Notes under the pieces: model-generated
Database searches by the model: none
Told to the model about the DNA's origin: nothing
Seen by the model: the letters and a program-made list of their open reading frames with translations, nothing else
Part shown: positions 27,746-36,427 of the stretch, piece by piece
Numbering within the stretch: position 1 is the first letter of the stretch
Layout: every line of letters starts with the position of its first letter
Assembly: GCA_024642365.1 (NCBI GenBank)
Contig: JAHEBE010000004.1
Span: 1-38,370, forward strand
Direction: 5' to 3'
DNA: 38,370 bases
From: Algoriphagus sp.
GTDB lineage: Bacteria > Bacteroidota > Bacteroidia > Cytophagales > Cyclobacteriaceae
Program-made: the position numbers and the translations under genes

Positions 27746-28270
27746 ATGCAAAAGAAATTTCTTATCCTCGCCGTTTTCCTAGTATTACTCCTGGGTTTTG
27801 GATATTGGGGCTATGATCAATTAGGTGGAAATAACCCAATAATTATCGAGCTGATAAATGAAAAGCCGGAAAATTTGGTAGGGAAAACTTTTGTTGGAAT
27901 TCCTCAAGATGAAAAGTTAGGCGAGATTTTTCAAGAAATTCAAACCAAAAAAAGTTTGAATGCGGGTACATTTCTATACACCATTTACGAGGTGGAACCG
28001 GCTGGAAAACTCGATACCATGATTGTATTTGTAGGAATAAATCAATTATTGCCTGAAGAAGGATATGATTTCAAATCGTTCGAAGCGAAGCGTTACCTAG
28101 TGGCAAAAATATCTGGAAGCAGTTGGATAATGCCAGGACCTGAAAAGGTCAAAGAAAAACTTGCCGCATTTGCCGCTGAGAATAACCTGGTTTTGAATGG
28201 AATTTTCGTTGATAAGCTCATCCAAGAAAATGAAGTCCAAGTAATCGCTCCTATACTTGACCCTGGTTAA
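27746..28270 (+). CDS. Membrane-anchored protein, possible GyrI-like small-molecule-binding domain
   Basis: N-terminal TM (FLILAVFLVLLLGFGYWGY); C-terminal part resembles GyrI-like folds (FEAKRYLVAKISGSS..., ENEVQVIAPI). Distant resemblance only. Confidence 0.45.
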   Translation: MQKKFLILAVFLVLLLGFGYWGYDQLGGNNPIIIELINEKPENLVGKTFVGIPQDEKLGEIFQEIQTKKSLNAGTFLYTIYEVEPAGKLDTMIVFVGINQLLPEEGYDFKSFEAKRYLVAKISGSSWIMPGPEKVKEKLAAFAAENNLVLNGIFVDKLIQENEVQVIAPILDPG

Positions 28271-28331
28271 GATTTTTTAAGAAACCTAGTTAGCATTCCT
28301 CACGTGAAAATAGGCATACCAAAAAACCACT

Positions 28332-28859
28332 ATGATGAAAAAGCTACTAGCAATGCCCCTATTCCTTTTTGGAATAATTCTATTCCAAGCTTGTGAAGGT
28401 CCTGAAGGTCCTCCAGGACTAGATGGTTTGGATGGAGTAAATATCGTATCAGAAGTTTTTGAAGTCGATGTCAACTTCACTGCCGCGAATAATTACAGCG
28501 AACAATTCAAATTTACACCTGCCATAATAGAAAGTGATGTCGTCTTGGCATTTATTGAATGGGAGCTTGACGGAGGCAATTCAGTTTGGAGAGCTTTGCC
28601 CCAAACGGTTTTTTTCAATGAAGGGGGAGTTTTGATTTACAACTACGATTTTTCAAAAGTTGATTTCAGACTATTTCTAGATGGAGCAATTAACCCTGCT
28701 GATCTTGGACCTGAATGGAGGCTAAATCAGTTATTCAGGGTGATTGTAGTACCAGGAGATTATGCGAAAAATAGGATTGACTTTACAAACTATGAGGCCG
28801 TCACGGCGATGCTGGGGTTAAAAGATGAAGATTTCAAAAGAATCGATTTGAGAAAATAA
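28332..28859 (+). CDS. Lipoprotein with short collagen-like GXY tract
   Basis: Lipobox ILFQACEGPEGPPGLDGLDG: four GXY triplets begin just after the lipidated Cys. Confidence 0.7.
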   Translation: MMKKLLAMPLFLFGIILFQACEGPEGPPGLDGLDGVNIVSEVFEVDVNFTAANNYSEQFKFTPAIIESDVVLAFIEWELDGGNSVWRALPQTVFFNEGGVLIYNYDFSKVDFRLFLDGAINPADLGPEWRLNQLFRVIVVPGDYAKNRIDFTNYEAVTAMLGLKDEDFKRIDLRK

Positions 28860-28903
28860 AAATCTTTTCCAATACCATTATACCTAAACCAACAATTACC
28901 ACA

Positions 28904-28937
28904 ATCAGGAAGGCGAAATCGTCTTCCTGATTTTTTT
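28904..28937 (+). terminator. Intrinsic terminator
   Basis: ATCAGGAAGgcgaaatcgtCTTCCTGAT followed by a T run. Confidence 0.85.
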
Positions 28938-28976
28938 ATGTTCTAATTTTCCTCTCCCCAAATAAAATTTGCTCCT

Positions 28977-28984
28977 TATCTTTG
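28977..28984 (+). promoter_or_regulatory. -7 element TATCTTTG immediately upstream of hemE
   Basis: Match to TAnnTTTG, 5 nt before ATG at 28990. Confidence 0.6.
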
Positions 28985-28989
28985 CACCC

Positions 28990-30015
28990 ATGCAATTACA
29001 AAATGACTTGCTGCTAAGAGCTGCTAAGGGAGAAAAAACAGAACGAACACCAGTTTGGCTGATGCGTCAGGCAGGGAGGATTTTACCAGAATATCGTGCT
29101 GTACGAGAGAGTGTCAGTGGGTTTATTGAACTTGCTCAAACTCCTGAACTAGCAGCTGAAGTAACTATTCAGCCTGTGGACCTTTTGGGTGTGGATGCAG
29201 CGATTATTTTTTCAGACATTCTTGTAATTCCTGAAGCTATGGGACTACCCTACGAAATGGTAGAAAAGCGTGGCCCTTGGTTTCCAAATACAGTAAAGTC
29301 CACCGCAGATCTCGATAAACTTCGAGTAGCGGATGGAGCAAATGATCTCAGCTATGTGATCAAGGCAATCGAAATCACGAAGAAAAATCTGGCAGGACGC
29401 GTTCCATTGATTGGATTTGCAGGAGCTCCGTGGACTATTTTTGCCTATATGATCGAAGGTTCTGGTTCGAAGACATTCTCCAAAGCAAGGGAAATGTTGT
29501 ATACGCAGCCGAAATTTTCGCACCAATTATTACAAATGATTACGGATAGCACCATCAATTATTTAAAGGCTCAAATCCAAGCCGGTGCTGATTTAGTACA
29601 GATTTTTGACAGTTGGGCGGGTATCCTGGGGCCAAAACAATATGCTGAATTTTCGCACCGTTACATCGCACAGATTTGTGATGCTATCACAGTGGTGCCC
29701 AAAACCGTTTTTGCAAAAGGGGCATTTTTTGCGCGTGAAGAAATGGGTCAATTGAACTGTGAAACTATCGGTTTGGATTGGAATATGGGCATTGCTGAGT
29801 CAAGAAGATTGATTGGTGAAACAAAGACCTTGCAAGGAAACCTTGACCCGGCAGCACTTTATGGCAACCCTGACCAAGTTAGAAATGCAACTTTAGAAAT
29901 GATGGATCAATTCAAAGGAACCCGACACATTGCCAATTTAGGTCACGGCGTTTATCCTGATATTAATCCGGAAATGGTCAAGGTATTTATTGAAACAGTA
30001 AAAAATTACCGTTAA
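28990..30015 (+). CDS. hemE: Uroporphyrinogen decarboxylase
   Basis: [49 protein letters not shown]-type motif, [45 protein letters not shown] 28990 preferred to 28969. Confidence 0.97.
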   Translation: MQLQNDLLLRAAKGEKTERTPVWLMRQAGRILPEYRAVRESVSGFIELAQTPELAAEVTIQPVDLLGVDAAIIFSDILVIPEAMGLPYEMVEKRGPWFPNTVKSTADLDKLRVADGANDLSYVIKAIEITKKNLAGRVPLIGFAGAPWTIFAYMIEGSGSKTFSKAREMLYTQPKFSHQLLQMITDSTINYLKAQIQAGADLVQIFDSWAGILGPKQYAEFSHRYIAQICDAITVVPKTVFAKGAFFAREEMGQLNCETIGLDWNMGIAESRRLIGETKTLQGNLDPAALYGNPDQVRNATLEMMDQFKGTRHIANLGHGVYPDINPEMVKVFIETVKNYR

Positions 30016-30057
30016 GAAACCTACAAATCTGGTTATCTAAGAATAATAAGAGAAAGA

Positions 30058-30996
30058 TCACAAACTAATCTGGACCCAGGTTTTCACAAAGAAAGGAATT
30101 CGTTGATACGGTTTTTGTCTAGAGGCAGCTTTCCAGGAAATTTTCAAATTACTTCTCATTTCTGGCAGAATCCCTTCAATCAAATTAATCTCTCGAAGTA
30201 ATCCTGATTTTCGGTTTCCCAAAAATGAAAAAAGTGCTTTCTTGATCAATGGACCAAGGAATAATGTCCAAGCTGTCAATAAAATTGCGGCCCTAAGACA
30301 CATTTCTTGAAAGGAATCAGGAATCCCTGGCACAAAATAAATAGCTGCTAAAACTGCAATCAGAGACCATTCAAAATTTATTTTTTGATTCTTTTTGGAG
30401 TCTAAGATCTGGGACTCTTTCCAAAAAGGAATCAAGGATCGGTCTGCATTCAATGTCACCTTTCCAATCATCCATCCCACTACGATTCCTGCCAATAAGT
30501 AGATACCGAGGTAGCTCAAGACCAAGTTTTTGGCACTAAGTACCGTGGCCAAAAACGGGAAGTAATCTACTATCGATATCATAAATTCATCCAAAGCATC
30601 CCAAAAACCCATCCCAAAAAGGATTGTCAAACTAATCAACTTCATTGTTGCAGATTGCAAGTAGGCAAAAACTGCTACAAGCATCCTTGCGGCTTTTTGT
30701 GAAGGAATTACTTTTAATAAAAAAGCTCCTACGACACCTTGAAGAGCTACAGACAAAAATGCACCAAGCGGTGCATGTGGACTCAAAAGCATTTTAAACA
30801 CCAATACAATTAAGGTGGCATGGATCAGCTTTTTCGAACTACCAGTGGATGAATAAATCAAAGAAATAAACAGCACAGAAAAGCAGGCAATAAATACACC
30901 TGCAAGAGGAATCCGAAAGGCATGCAAAAGTCCACCTAAGAAAGTCTCTGCTAACACCCAAAGGGCGATCAGGCGATAATATCTCCTACTGATCAT
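30058..30996 (-). CDS. Polytopic membrane protein of unknown function (possible transporter component)
   Basis: Several predicted TM helices (LIALWVLAETFLGGLLHAF, AGVFIACFSVLFISLIY, LVLSYLGIYLLAGIVVGWMIG); overlaps the MOSC gene by 11 nt. Confidence 0.65.
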   Translation of the reverse strand: MISRRYYRLIALWVLAETFLGGLLHAFRIPLAGVFIACFSVLFISLIYSSTGSSKKLIHATLIVLVFKMLLSPHAPLGAFLSVALQGVVGAFLLKVIPSQKAARMLVAVFAYLQSATMKLISLTILFGMGFWDALDEFMISIVDYFPFLATVLSAKNLVLSYLGIYLLAGIVVGWMIGKVTLNADRSLIPFWKESQILDSKKNQKINFEWSLIAVLAAIYFVPGIPDSFQEMCLRAAILLTAWTLFLGPLIKKALFSFLGNRKSGLLREINLIEGILPEMRSNLKISWKAASRQKPYQRIPFFVKTWVQISL

Positions 30997-31798
30997 CGAG
31001 CATTACTGAATCTCCAATGTGAATATACCCTTCCTCTAAAGCCACAGCATTTTGTCCGAAATAAACTTTATTATTTAAGGTCCGATAAGAAGAAAGTGTC
31101 TGAAGCGGTTCTTTGCTTTTTTTACCTGTTACTTGATCTACTGTGATTAAAACACAGCGAGCGCATGGCTTGACAACTTGAAAATCCACTTTACCTAAAG
31201 TGATTTTCTGCCAGCTATCTTCTTGGAAACTTTCTCCACCAGAGAAAACAATGTTTGGTCGAAATCTATCCATGGGTACTGGATGCTCCAATTTTGAGTT
31301 CAAATGATTCAACGATTCTTGACCTATAATTAAATATGGCATCCCATCTGCGAAACTTACCGATTCGGAATTCACTGCATATTTTGAGCTGATCTTACGC
31401 TGGGAAGATTCCGGCATGACTACCAACTTGCAATCCATTCCAAGTAATTCAGAGAACCATTGGTCAAATTCAGGATTAACCAAATTTGCCATTAAGCGAT
31501 CATCCCAAATCTCAACCTCAATCAGGGTGTCCAGTTTCTGCTCAAATGGTATTTTTATTTGATTTTTTAAATCGAGTGAACTAAATACTAGCAAGTGGTC
31601 CTCCTTCAATTCAACTTGGATCAAAGCCATGTTGGCATGTGTCCGCTGAGTCAAAAAACACCCAGTAGGATCGACTAGCATCCATCTTCGATCATATTGC
31701 AATCCTCTTTCAAGGACTTTTGCAGATTCCATACGAATCCCTTTCAATGATTTAATGGGGTAGATATAAATATCCTGGATCTTCAAAGCTGAATTCAT
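30986..31798 (-). CDS. MOSC-domain protein with N-terminal MOSC_N domain (YcbX/mARC-like)
   Basis: IYIYPIKSLKGIRMESAKVLERGLQYDRRWMLVD, RFRPNIVFSGG, VVKPCARCVLITVDQVTGKKSKEPLQTL, FGQNAVALEEG. Confidence 0.9.
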   Translation of the reverse strand: MNSALKIQDIYIYPIKSLKGIRMESAKVLERGLQYDRRWMLVDPTGCFLTQRTHANMALIQVELKEDHLLVFSSLDLKNQIKIPFEQKLDTLIEVEIWDDRLMANLVNPEFDQWFSELLGMDCKLVVMPESSQRKISSKYAVNSESVSFADGMPYLIIGQESLNHLNSKLEHPVPMDRFRPNIVFSGGESFQEDSWQKITLGKVDFQVVKPCARCVLITVDQVTGKKSKEPLQTLSSYRTLNNKVYFGQNAVALEEGYIHIGDSVMLDDQ

Positions 31799-31988
31799 GA
31801 CCCAAAAATAACTCCTCTGAATCAGAAAAAATTAATTCTTCGTCAAAGAAATTAAAATGGATAAATCAATTCTAAAAACTGTCAGTCAGGTAGTGCTGAC
31901 AAAGCTTTATTGACATTTCCGGAAGAAAAATGAAATTCCAGGAGTAATTTTTCTGCCAATCTGACACAAAAACTGGCCAATTCGTGGA

Positions 31989-32003
31989 TGGCACATAGCT
32001 TGA
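31989..32003 (+). promoter_or_regulatory. Candidate sigma54-like -24/-12 promoter of dnaK
   Basis: TGGCACATAGCTTGA matches TGGCAC-N5-TTGC except the last C; GG-to-G spacing as in sigma54 promoters; 46 nt before the dnaK ATG. Confidence 0.5.
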
Positions 32004-32049
32004 AGAAGGGGTCATGTATTAAATCAGAAACTAAAAATCAATTATAATC

Positions 32050-33969
32050 ATGGGAAAAATTATCGGCATTGACTTGGGTACTACCAACTCCTGCGTAGCT
32101 GTAATGGAGGGTAATGAACCTGTAGTCATTCAAAACAGTGAAGGAAGAAGAACCACACCATCAATTGTGGCTTTTCTTGATAATGGAAATGGTGAGCGAA
32201 AAGTAGGTGACCCTGCAAAAAGACAGGCCATCACTAATCCTCAAAACACCATTTCATCTGTGAAGCGATTCATGGGTAAAAAATTCTCCGAAATTACAGA
32301 AGAGAAAAAGCACGCATCATATAAAGTAGAAAAAGGATCAAACGATACCGTAGCTATTAAAATCGGTGATCGATCTTATACTCCTCAGGAGCTTTCAGCA
32401 ATGATTCTTCAGAAAATGAAGAGTACAGCTGAAGATTTCCTTGGTCAAACAGTCACTGAAGCAGTAATCACAGTTCCTGCATACTTTAATGATGCGGAGC
32501 GTCAAGCGACCAAAGAAGCCGGTCAAATTGCTGGTTTGGAAGTAAAAAGAATTATCAATGAGCCTACTGCTGCTGCTTTGGCTTATGGTATGGACAAGAA
32601 AAATCAGGACATGAAAATTGCTGTGTATGACCTTGGTGGTGGTACATTCGATATTTCAGTTCTTGAACTTGGTGACGGTGTGTTTGAAGTAAAATCTACC
32701 AATGGTGATGTTCACCTTGGTGGAGATGACTTTGATCAAGTGATCATCAATTGGTTGGCAGATGAGTTTCAGACAGAAGAGTCAATCGATTTGAGACAAG
32801 ATCCAATGGCACTTCAGCGATTGAAAGAAGCTTCAGAAAAAGCTAAAATTGAACTTTCAAGTTCAGCTTCAACTGAAATCAACCTTCCATACATCACTGC
32901 CACACAGACAGGACCAAAGCACTTAGTAAGAACTTTGAGCAGAGCCAAATTTGAGCAATTATCTGAAAACTTGGTAAGAAGATCAATGGAGCCTTGTAAG
33001 AAAGCCTTGGCTGATGCAGGCATGAATCCATCTGACATCGATGAAGTAATCTTGGTCGGAGGATCTACACGAATTCCAAAAATTCAGGAGGAAGTGGAAA
33101 AATTCTTCGGAAAGAAGCCTTCAAAAGGAGTTAACCCTGATGAGGTTGTAGCGATCGGAGCTGCAATTCAAGGTGGTGTATTGACAGGTGAAGTGAAAGA
33201 TGTCCTTCTTTTGGATGTGACTCCACTTTCTTTGGGTATCGAAACAATGGGCGGAGTATTCACCAAATTGATCGAATCCAACACCACAATCCCAACCAAA
33301 AAGTCAGAAGTGTTCTCTACCGCTGCAGATAATCAGCCAGCAGTAGACATCCATGTACTTCAAGGCGAGCGGTCAATGGCTAAAGACAATCGAACCATCG
33401 GAAGATTCCAACTTTCTGATATTCCGCCTGCACAGCGAGGAGTACCGCAGATTGAAGTGACATTCGATATCGATGCAAACGGTATTCTAAATGTATCCGC
33501 TAAGGATAAAGGAACCGGTAAAGAGCAGAAAATCAAGATTGAGGCGTCTTCAGGACTTTCTCAAGAAGATATCGATCGTATGAAAGCTGAGGCAGAAGCA
33601 AATGCTGCAACTGATAAAGCTGAAAAAGAAAAGATCGACAAACTAAACCAAGCCGATAGCCTAGTTTTCCAAACAGAAAAGCAGTTGAAAGAATACGGCG
33701 AAAAATTATCTGAAGGAAATAAATCTGGAATCGAAGCTGCTCTTGCAACTTTGAAAGCAGCTCACCAAGCGCAGAATATCGAAGGGATTGACGCTGCTAT
33801 GGATGGCTTAAACAAAGCATGGGAAGCTGCATCATCTGAAATGTACAATGCAGCTGGAGCGACAGGTGCTCAGCCAGGACCAGACGCGAATGCAGGTTCT
33901 GGAGAAGGTACAACTGGCGACGGGGTATCTGATGTAGATTACGAAGAAGTAAGCGAAGAGAAAAAGTAA
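32050..33969 (+). CDS. dnaK: Chaperone DnaK (Hsp70)
   Basis: [74 protein letters not shown]. Confidence 0.99.
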   Translation: MGKIIGIDLGTTNSCVAVMEGNEPVVIQNSEGRRTTPSIVAFLDNGNGERKVGDPAKRQAITNPQNTISSVKRFMGKKFSEITEEKKHASYKVEKGSNDTVAIKIGDRSYTPQELSAMILQKMKSTAEDFLGQTVTEAVITVPAYFNDAERQATKEAGQIAGLEVKRIINEPTAAALAYGMDKKNQDMKIAVYDLGGGTFDISVLELGDGVFEVKSTNGDVHLGGDDFDQVIINWLADEFQTEESIDLRQDPMALQRLKEASEKAKIELSSSASTEINLPYITATQTGPKHLVRTLSRAKFEQLSENLVRRSMEPCKKALADAGMNPSDIDEVILVGGSTRIPKIQEEVEKFFGKKPSKGVNPDEVVAIGAAIQGGVLTGEVKDVLLLDVTPLSLGIETMGGVFTKLIESNTTIPTKKSEVFSTAADNQPAVDIHVLQGERSMAKDNRTIGRFQLSDIPPAQRGVPQIEVTFDIDANGILNVSAKDKGTGKEQKIKIEASSGLSQEDIDRMKAEAEANAATDKAEKEKIDKLNQADSLVFQTEKQLKEYGEKLSEGNKSGIEAALATLKAAHQAQNIEGIDAAMDGLNKAWEAASSEMYNAAGATGAQPGPDANAGSGEGTTGDGVSDVDYEEVSEEKK

Positions 33970-33985
33970 GTTTCGTATAAATAAT

Positions 33986-34064
33986 AGCAGCACCGAAAGC
34001 AACTGTGCTGCTACCAATTCCTAAGCCAAGAATCTAGATTTAAGAATCGCGATTCTTGGCTTTT
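33986..34064 (+). terminator. Two tandem hairpins after dnaK
   Basis: AGCAGCAC...GTGCTGCT (33986-34012) and AAGCCAAGAATC...GATTCTTGGCTTTT (34023-34064). Confidence 0.6.
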
Positions 34065-34090
34065 GCTTGTTGACTTAAGATTCAAAACAG

Positions 34091-34465
34091 ATGCAATTGA
34101 CTGCTGAAAACAAATTGAAAAGACTGATTATTGTGGGTGACCGGGTTTTGATCCGATTAAAGCGACCTAATGATAAAACAGGATCTGGGCTATACTTACC
34201 CCCAGGAGTGCAGGAGAAAGAGAAAGTTCAGCAAGGCTATATCATAAAAGCTGGACCGGGTTATCCAATTCCTGTTCAAACCGAGGATCCAGAACCATGG
34301 ATGGATAACGAGGAAAAAGTAAAATATGTGCCACTACAAGCGAAAGAAGGTGATTTAGCCATTTTCTTGCTTTCTGGTGCCCATGAGGTGATCTATGAAG
34401 GTGAAAAATATTTTATCGTCCCTCAGCATAGCATCTTGATGCTTGAGCGAGAAGAAGAATTATAA
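34091..34465 (+). CDS. GroES-like co-chaperone paralog
   Basis: IIVGDRVLIRLKRPNDKTGSGLYLPPGVQEKEKVQQGYIIKAGPG resembles the GroES core and mobile loop; C-terminal EGEKYFIVPQHSILMLE. Confidence 0.8.
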   Translation: MQLTAENKLKRLIIVGDRVLIRLKRPNDKTGSGLYLPPGVQEKEKVQQGYIIKAGPGYPIPVQTEDPEPWMDNEEKVKYVPLQAKEGDLAIFLLSGAHEVIYEGEKYFIVPQHSILMLEREEEL

Positions 34466-34499
34466 AAAAAGGCCTTGAAATTACTCAAGGCCTTTTTTT
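34464..34499. terminator. Bidirectional intrinsic terminator
   Basis: AAAAAAAGGCCTTGA-aattac-TCAAGGCCTTTTTTT between convergent genes. Confidence 0.9.
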
Positions 34500-34860
34500 A
34501 ATGCCACCACACTTTTTTTGGCCGCATGGATTTTGGCAATTGATAGGCTGCCTTAGAAGATACATTAGGGCTTTCTGATTCTTCCCAAACTTTTCTGTTT
34601 TTTGCCGCCAAACCTTTCGGGTTATTGATCACTTTTCGGGTTCGAATCTTTAGTGCAGCGCTTTGTTTATTCCAAACTTTAAAATTTTTTGAAACTGGCC
34701 CCTTTAAAGTGGATGGATCAGCATCAAAAACTAAACTAATTTTGGCAGAACTAACTTTTCCCAGTTTAGCATTTTTGATTGGGAGTTTGTGCAAAAAATC
34801 CTGAGACTTGGCAGTCGAACATACGAGAAATGCCACCAATAAAATTAGAGCGTTTTTCAT
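34498..34860 (-). CDS. Small basic secreted protein with KVW-containing repeats, unknown function
   Basis: Signal peptide MKNALILLVAFLVCSTAKSQ; LKGPVSKNFKVWNK / PKGLAAKNRKVWEE / KSMRPKKVWWH. Confidence 0.65.
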   Translation of the reverse strand: MKNALILLVAFLVCSTAKSQDFLHKLPIKNAKLGKVSSAKISLVFDADPSTLKGPVSKNFKVWNKQSAALKIRTRKVINNPKGLAAKNRKVWEESESPNVSSKAAYQLPKSMRPKKVWWH

Positions 34861-35086
34861 AAAGGTATATTTGGGTTACACAAAAATATACTTCAAGCAT
34901 GAAAAACTGAATACTTAAGCGAAATTTTTTAAATGATTTTTTTCATTTTTTAAAATTTAATTTGTTTTATAAAAACTCGTATGTTAAAATGACGCGTTTT
35001 TATTGCCCAGATTTTAATTGCACGCCAACCCTTTCTTCAAATTATGGGTGTTTTAACAACCTACTTTTTAATTTAATTAGCAGAAA

Positions 35087-35117
35087 TAAAAAAACCGGAG
35101 TGAAAATCACTCCGGCT
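35087..35117 (-). terminator. Intrinsic terminator of the OM beta-barrel gene
   Basis: CCGGAGTGA-aaa-TCACTCCGG with an A run on the plus strand (U run on the minus transcript). Confidence 0.8.
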
Positions 35118-35143
35118 TAATTTACAATAGACCCTATAAAATA

Positions 35144-36322
35144 TCAGAAAGCAAATACTGCTGCGATTAAGAATGAAGCCAAAGATTTACTTGGATTCAA
35201 ATCTTTATTGACAAAAAACTCTTCACCCATTGAATCCAAACGAAGTTCAGGAATCAAAGTAAGATTCTTAGATATTTTTGCATTTCCCGAAAGAGTCATC
35301 GCAAATACGTTTCCGTCTCCTTCGCCATTTACCCCAACAACACCTTCTAATCCGCCATTAAATACGCTGAAATACTCCCCTCTTATTCCGATAGCAAATT
35401 TTTCCGATGTTGTAGCCTGAAGATATCCCGCAAAACCAAGGAATCCAGAACCATCTCCATCAGTATCTTTGATATCCGAACCTGTATAAATCTCTCCAGA
35501 GGAAGTCGTATTGTATGTGGTATTGACACCGACATAAACAGCATCAGACACATTAAATCCTGTAGTTAGATCAACCTGAAAAGTTTTCCCAGCCGATGTT
35601 TGATTCCCTACTAAACTCCCATCATCAGTCAGCTTTCCATCTTGATCACCGTAAACAAAATTCAGAAAAGTACTTCCTGCATCTGTGGAATAACCAAGCT
35701 GACCTCCTAAGGTATAGGTACCTGAAGCATTAAACTCAGTCATATCTGTTGGGTTCATGATCGCTGTAGTAAGTGACCACTTGTCAGACAAGGCAAAATC
35801 AGCTTTCAAACCAGTGTGGGAAAAAGGTCCGTAAGAAAACATGTAAGAAGTGGAATAATTGAAATTCCCAGTTGGAGAGATCACCTCATATCCGAGAAAG
35901 GTGTTGAAATTTCCGAAAGTCAATGTGACTGCATCTGAAACATTCCAGTAAACATACAATTGGTTTACAATTTGGGAGCTACCAGCGAGTCCACCAGCAT
36001 AAAGTGGCGATCCGAAAACAGCATCCTCACCTCTAGGTCCAAATACCAAGTCAGCTACAACTCCAGCTTTTTTGCCTTCATAAGTTGCAATAATATTAGC
36101 CATACCTAGAGAAAAGCCTGGCAGATTACCAAATGACGAAGCCGGAGCCTGGGCATTTTCGCCCTTGTTTGGAGCGTTGAAATTCGTTCTGAAATAAGCA
36201 TCTACAGATCCAGATAAGGTCAATGCTGATTCTTCTTTTTCTTCTGTCGATTCTTCTTGAGCCATTGATACAGGTAAATAGCCCATTGATAAACAAAGCG
36301 TGATTAGGAAATATTTTTTCAT
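35144..36322 (-). CDS. Outer membrane beta-barrel (porin) protein
   Basis: Signal peptide ...LPVSMAQEE; LSGSVDAYFRTNFN..., many amphipathic strands, C-terminal ...SFLIAAVFAF. Confidence 0.82.
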   Translation of the reverse strand: MKKYFLITLCLSMGYLPVSMAQEESTEEKEESALTLSGSVDAYFRTNFNAPNKGENAQAPASSFGNLPGFSLGMANIIATYEGKKAGVVADLVFGPRGEDAVFGSPLYAGGLAGSSQIVNQLYVYWNVSDAVTLTFGNFNTFLGYEVISPTGNFNYSTSYMFSYGPFSHTGLKADFALSDKWSLTTAIMNPTDMTEFNASGTYTLGGQLGYSTDAGSTFLNFVYGDQDGKLTDDGSLVGNQTSAGKTFQVDLTTGFNVSDAVYVGVNTTYNTTSSGEIYTGSDIKDTDGDGSGFLGFAGYLQATTSEKFAIGIRGEYFSVFNGGLEGVVGVNGEGDGNVFAMTLSGNAKISKNLTLIPELRLDSMGEEFFVNKDLNPSKSLASFLIAAVFAF

Positions 36323-36427
36323 ATTAATTTTAAATGTTGGTTAATGATAGAGTTGACTAACAGGACCCCATCCAGATGAAAGAGAGTGGTATTTTTTTCG
36401 CTGGAGGGGTTCTTTATTTTTAATTGT

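Noticed and set aside
31860-31990. CIRCE element upstream of dnaK
   Set aside because: The TGTCAG...CTGACA repeat does not match TTAGCACTC-N9-GAGTGCTAA.
34051-34072. Possible sigma54 site (TTGGCTTTTGCTTGTT) upstream of the GroES-like gene
   Set aside because: GG/TTG phasing is off by one and the bases are part of the hairpin arm.
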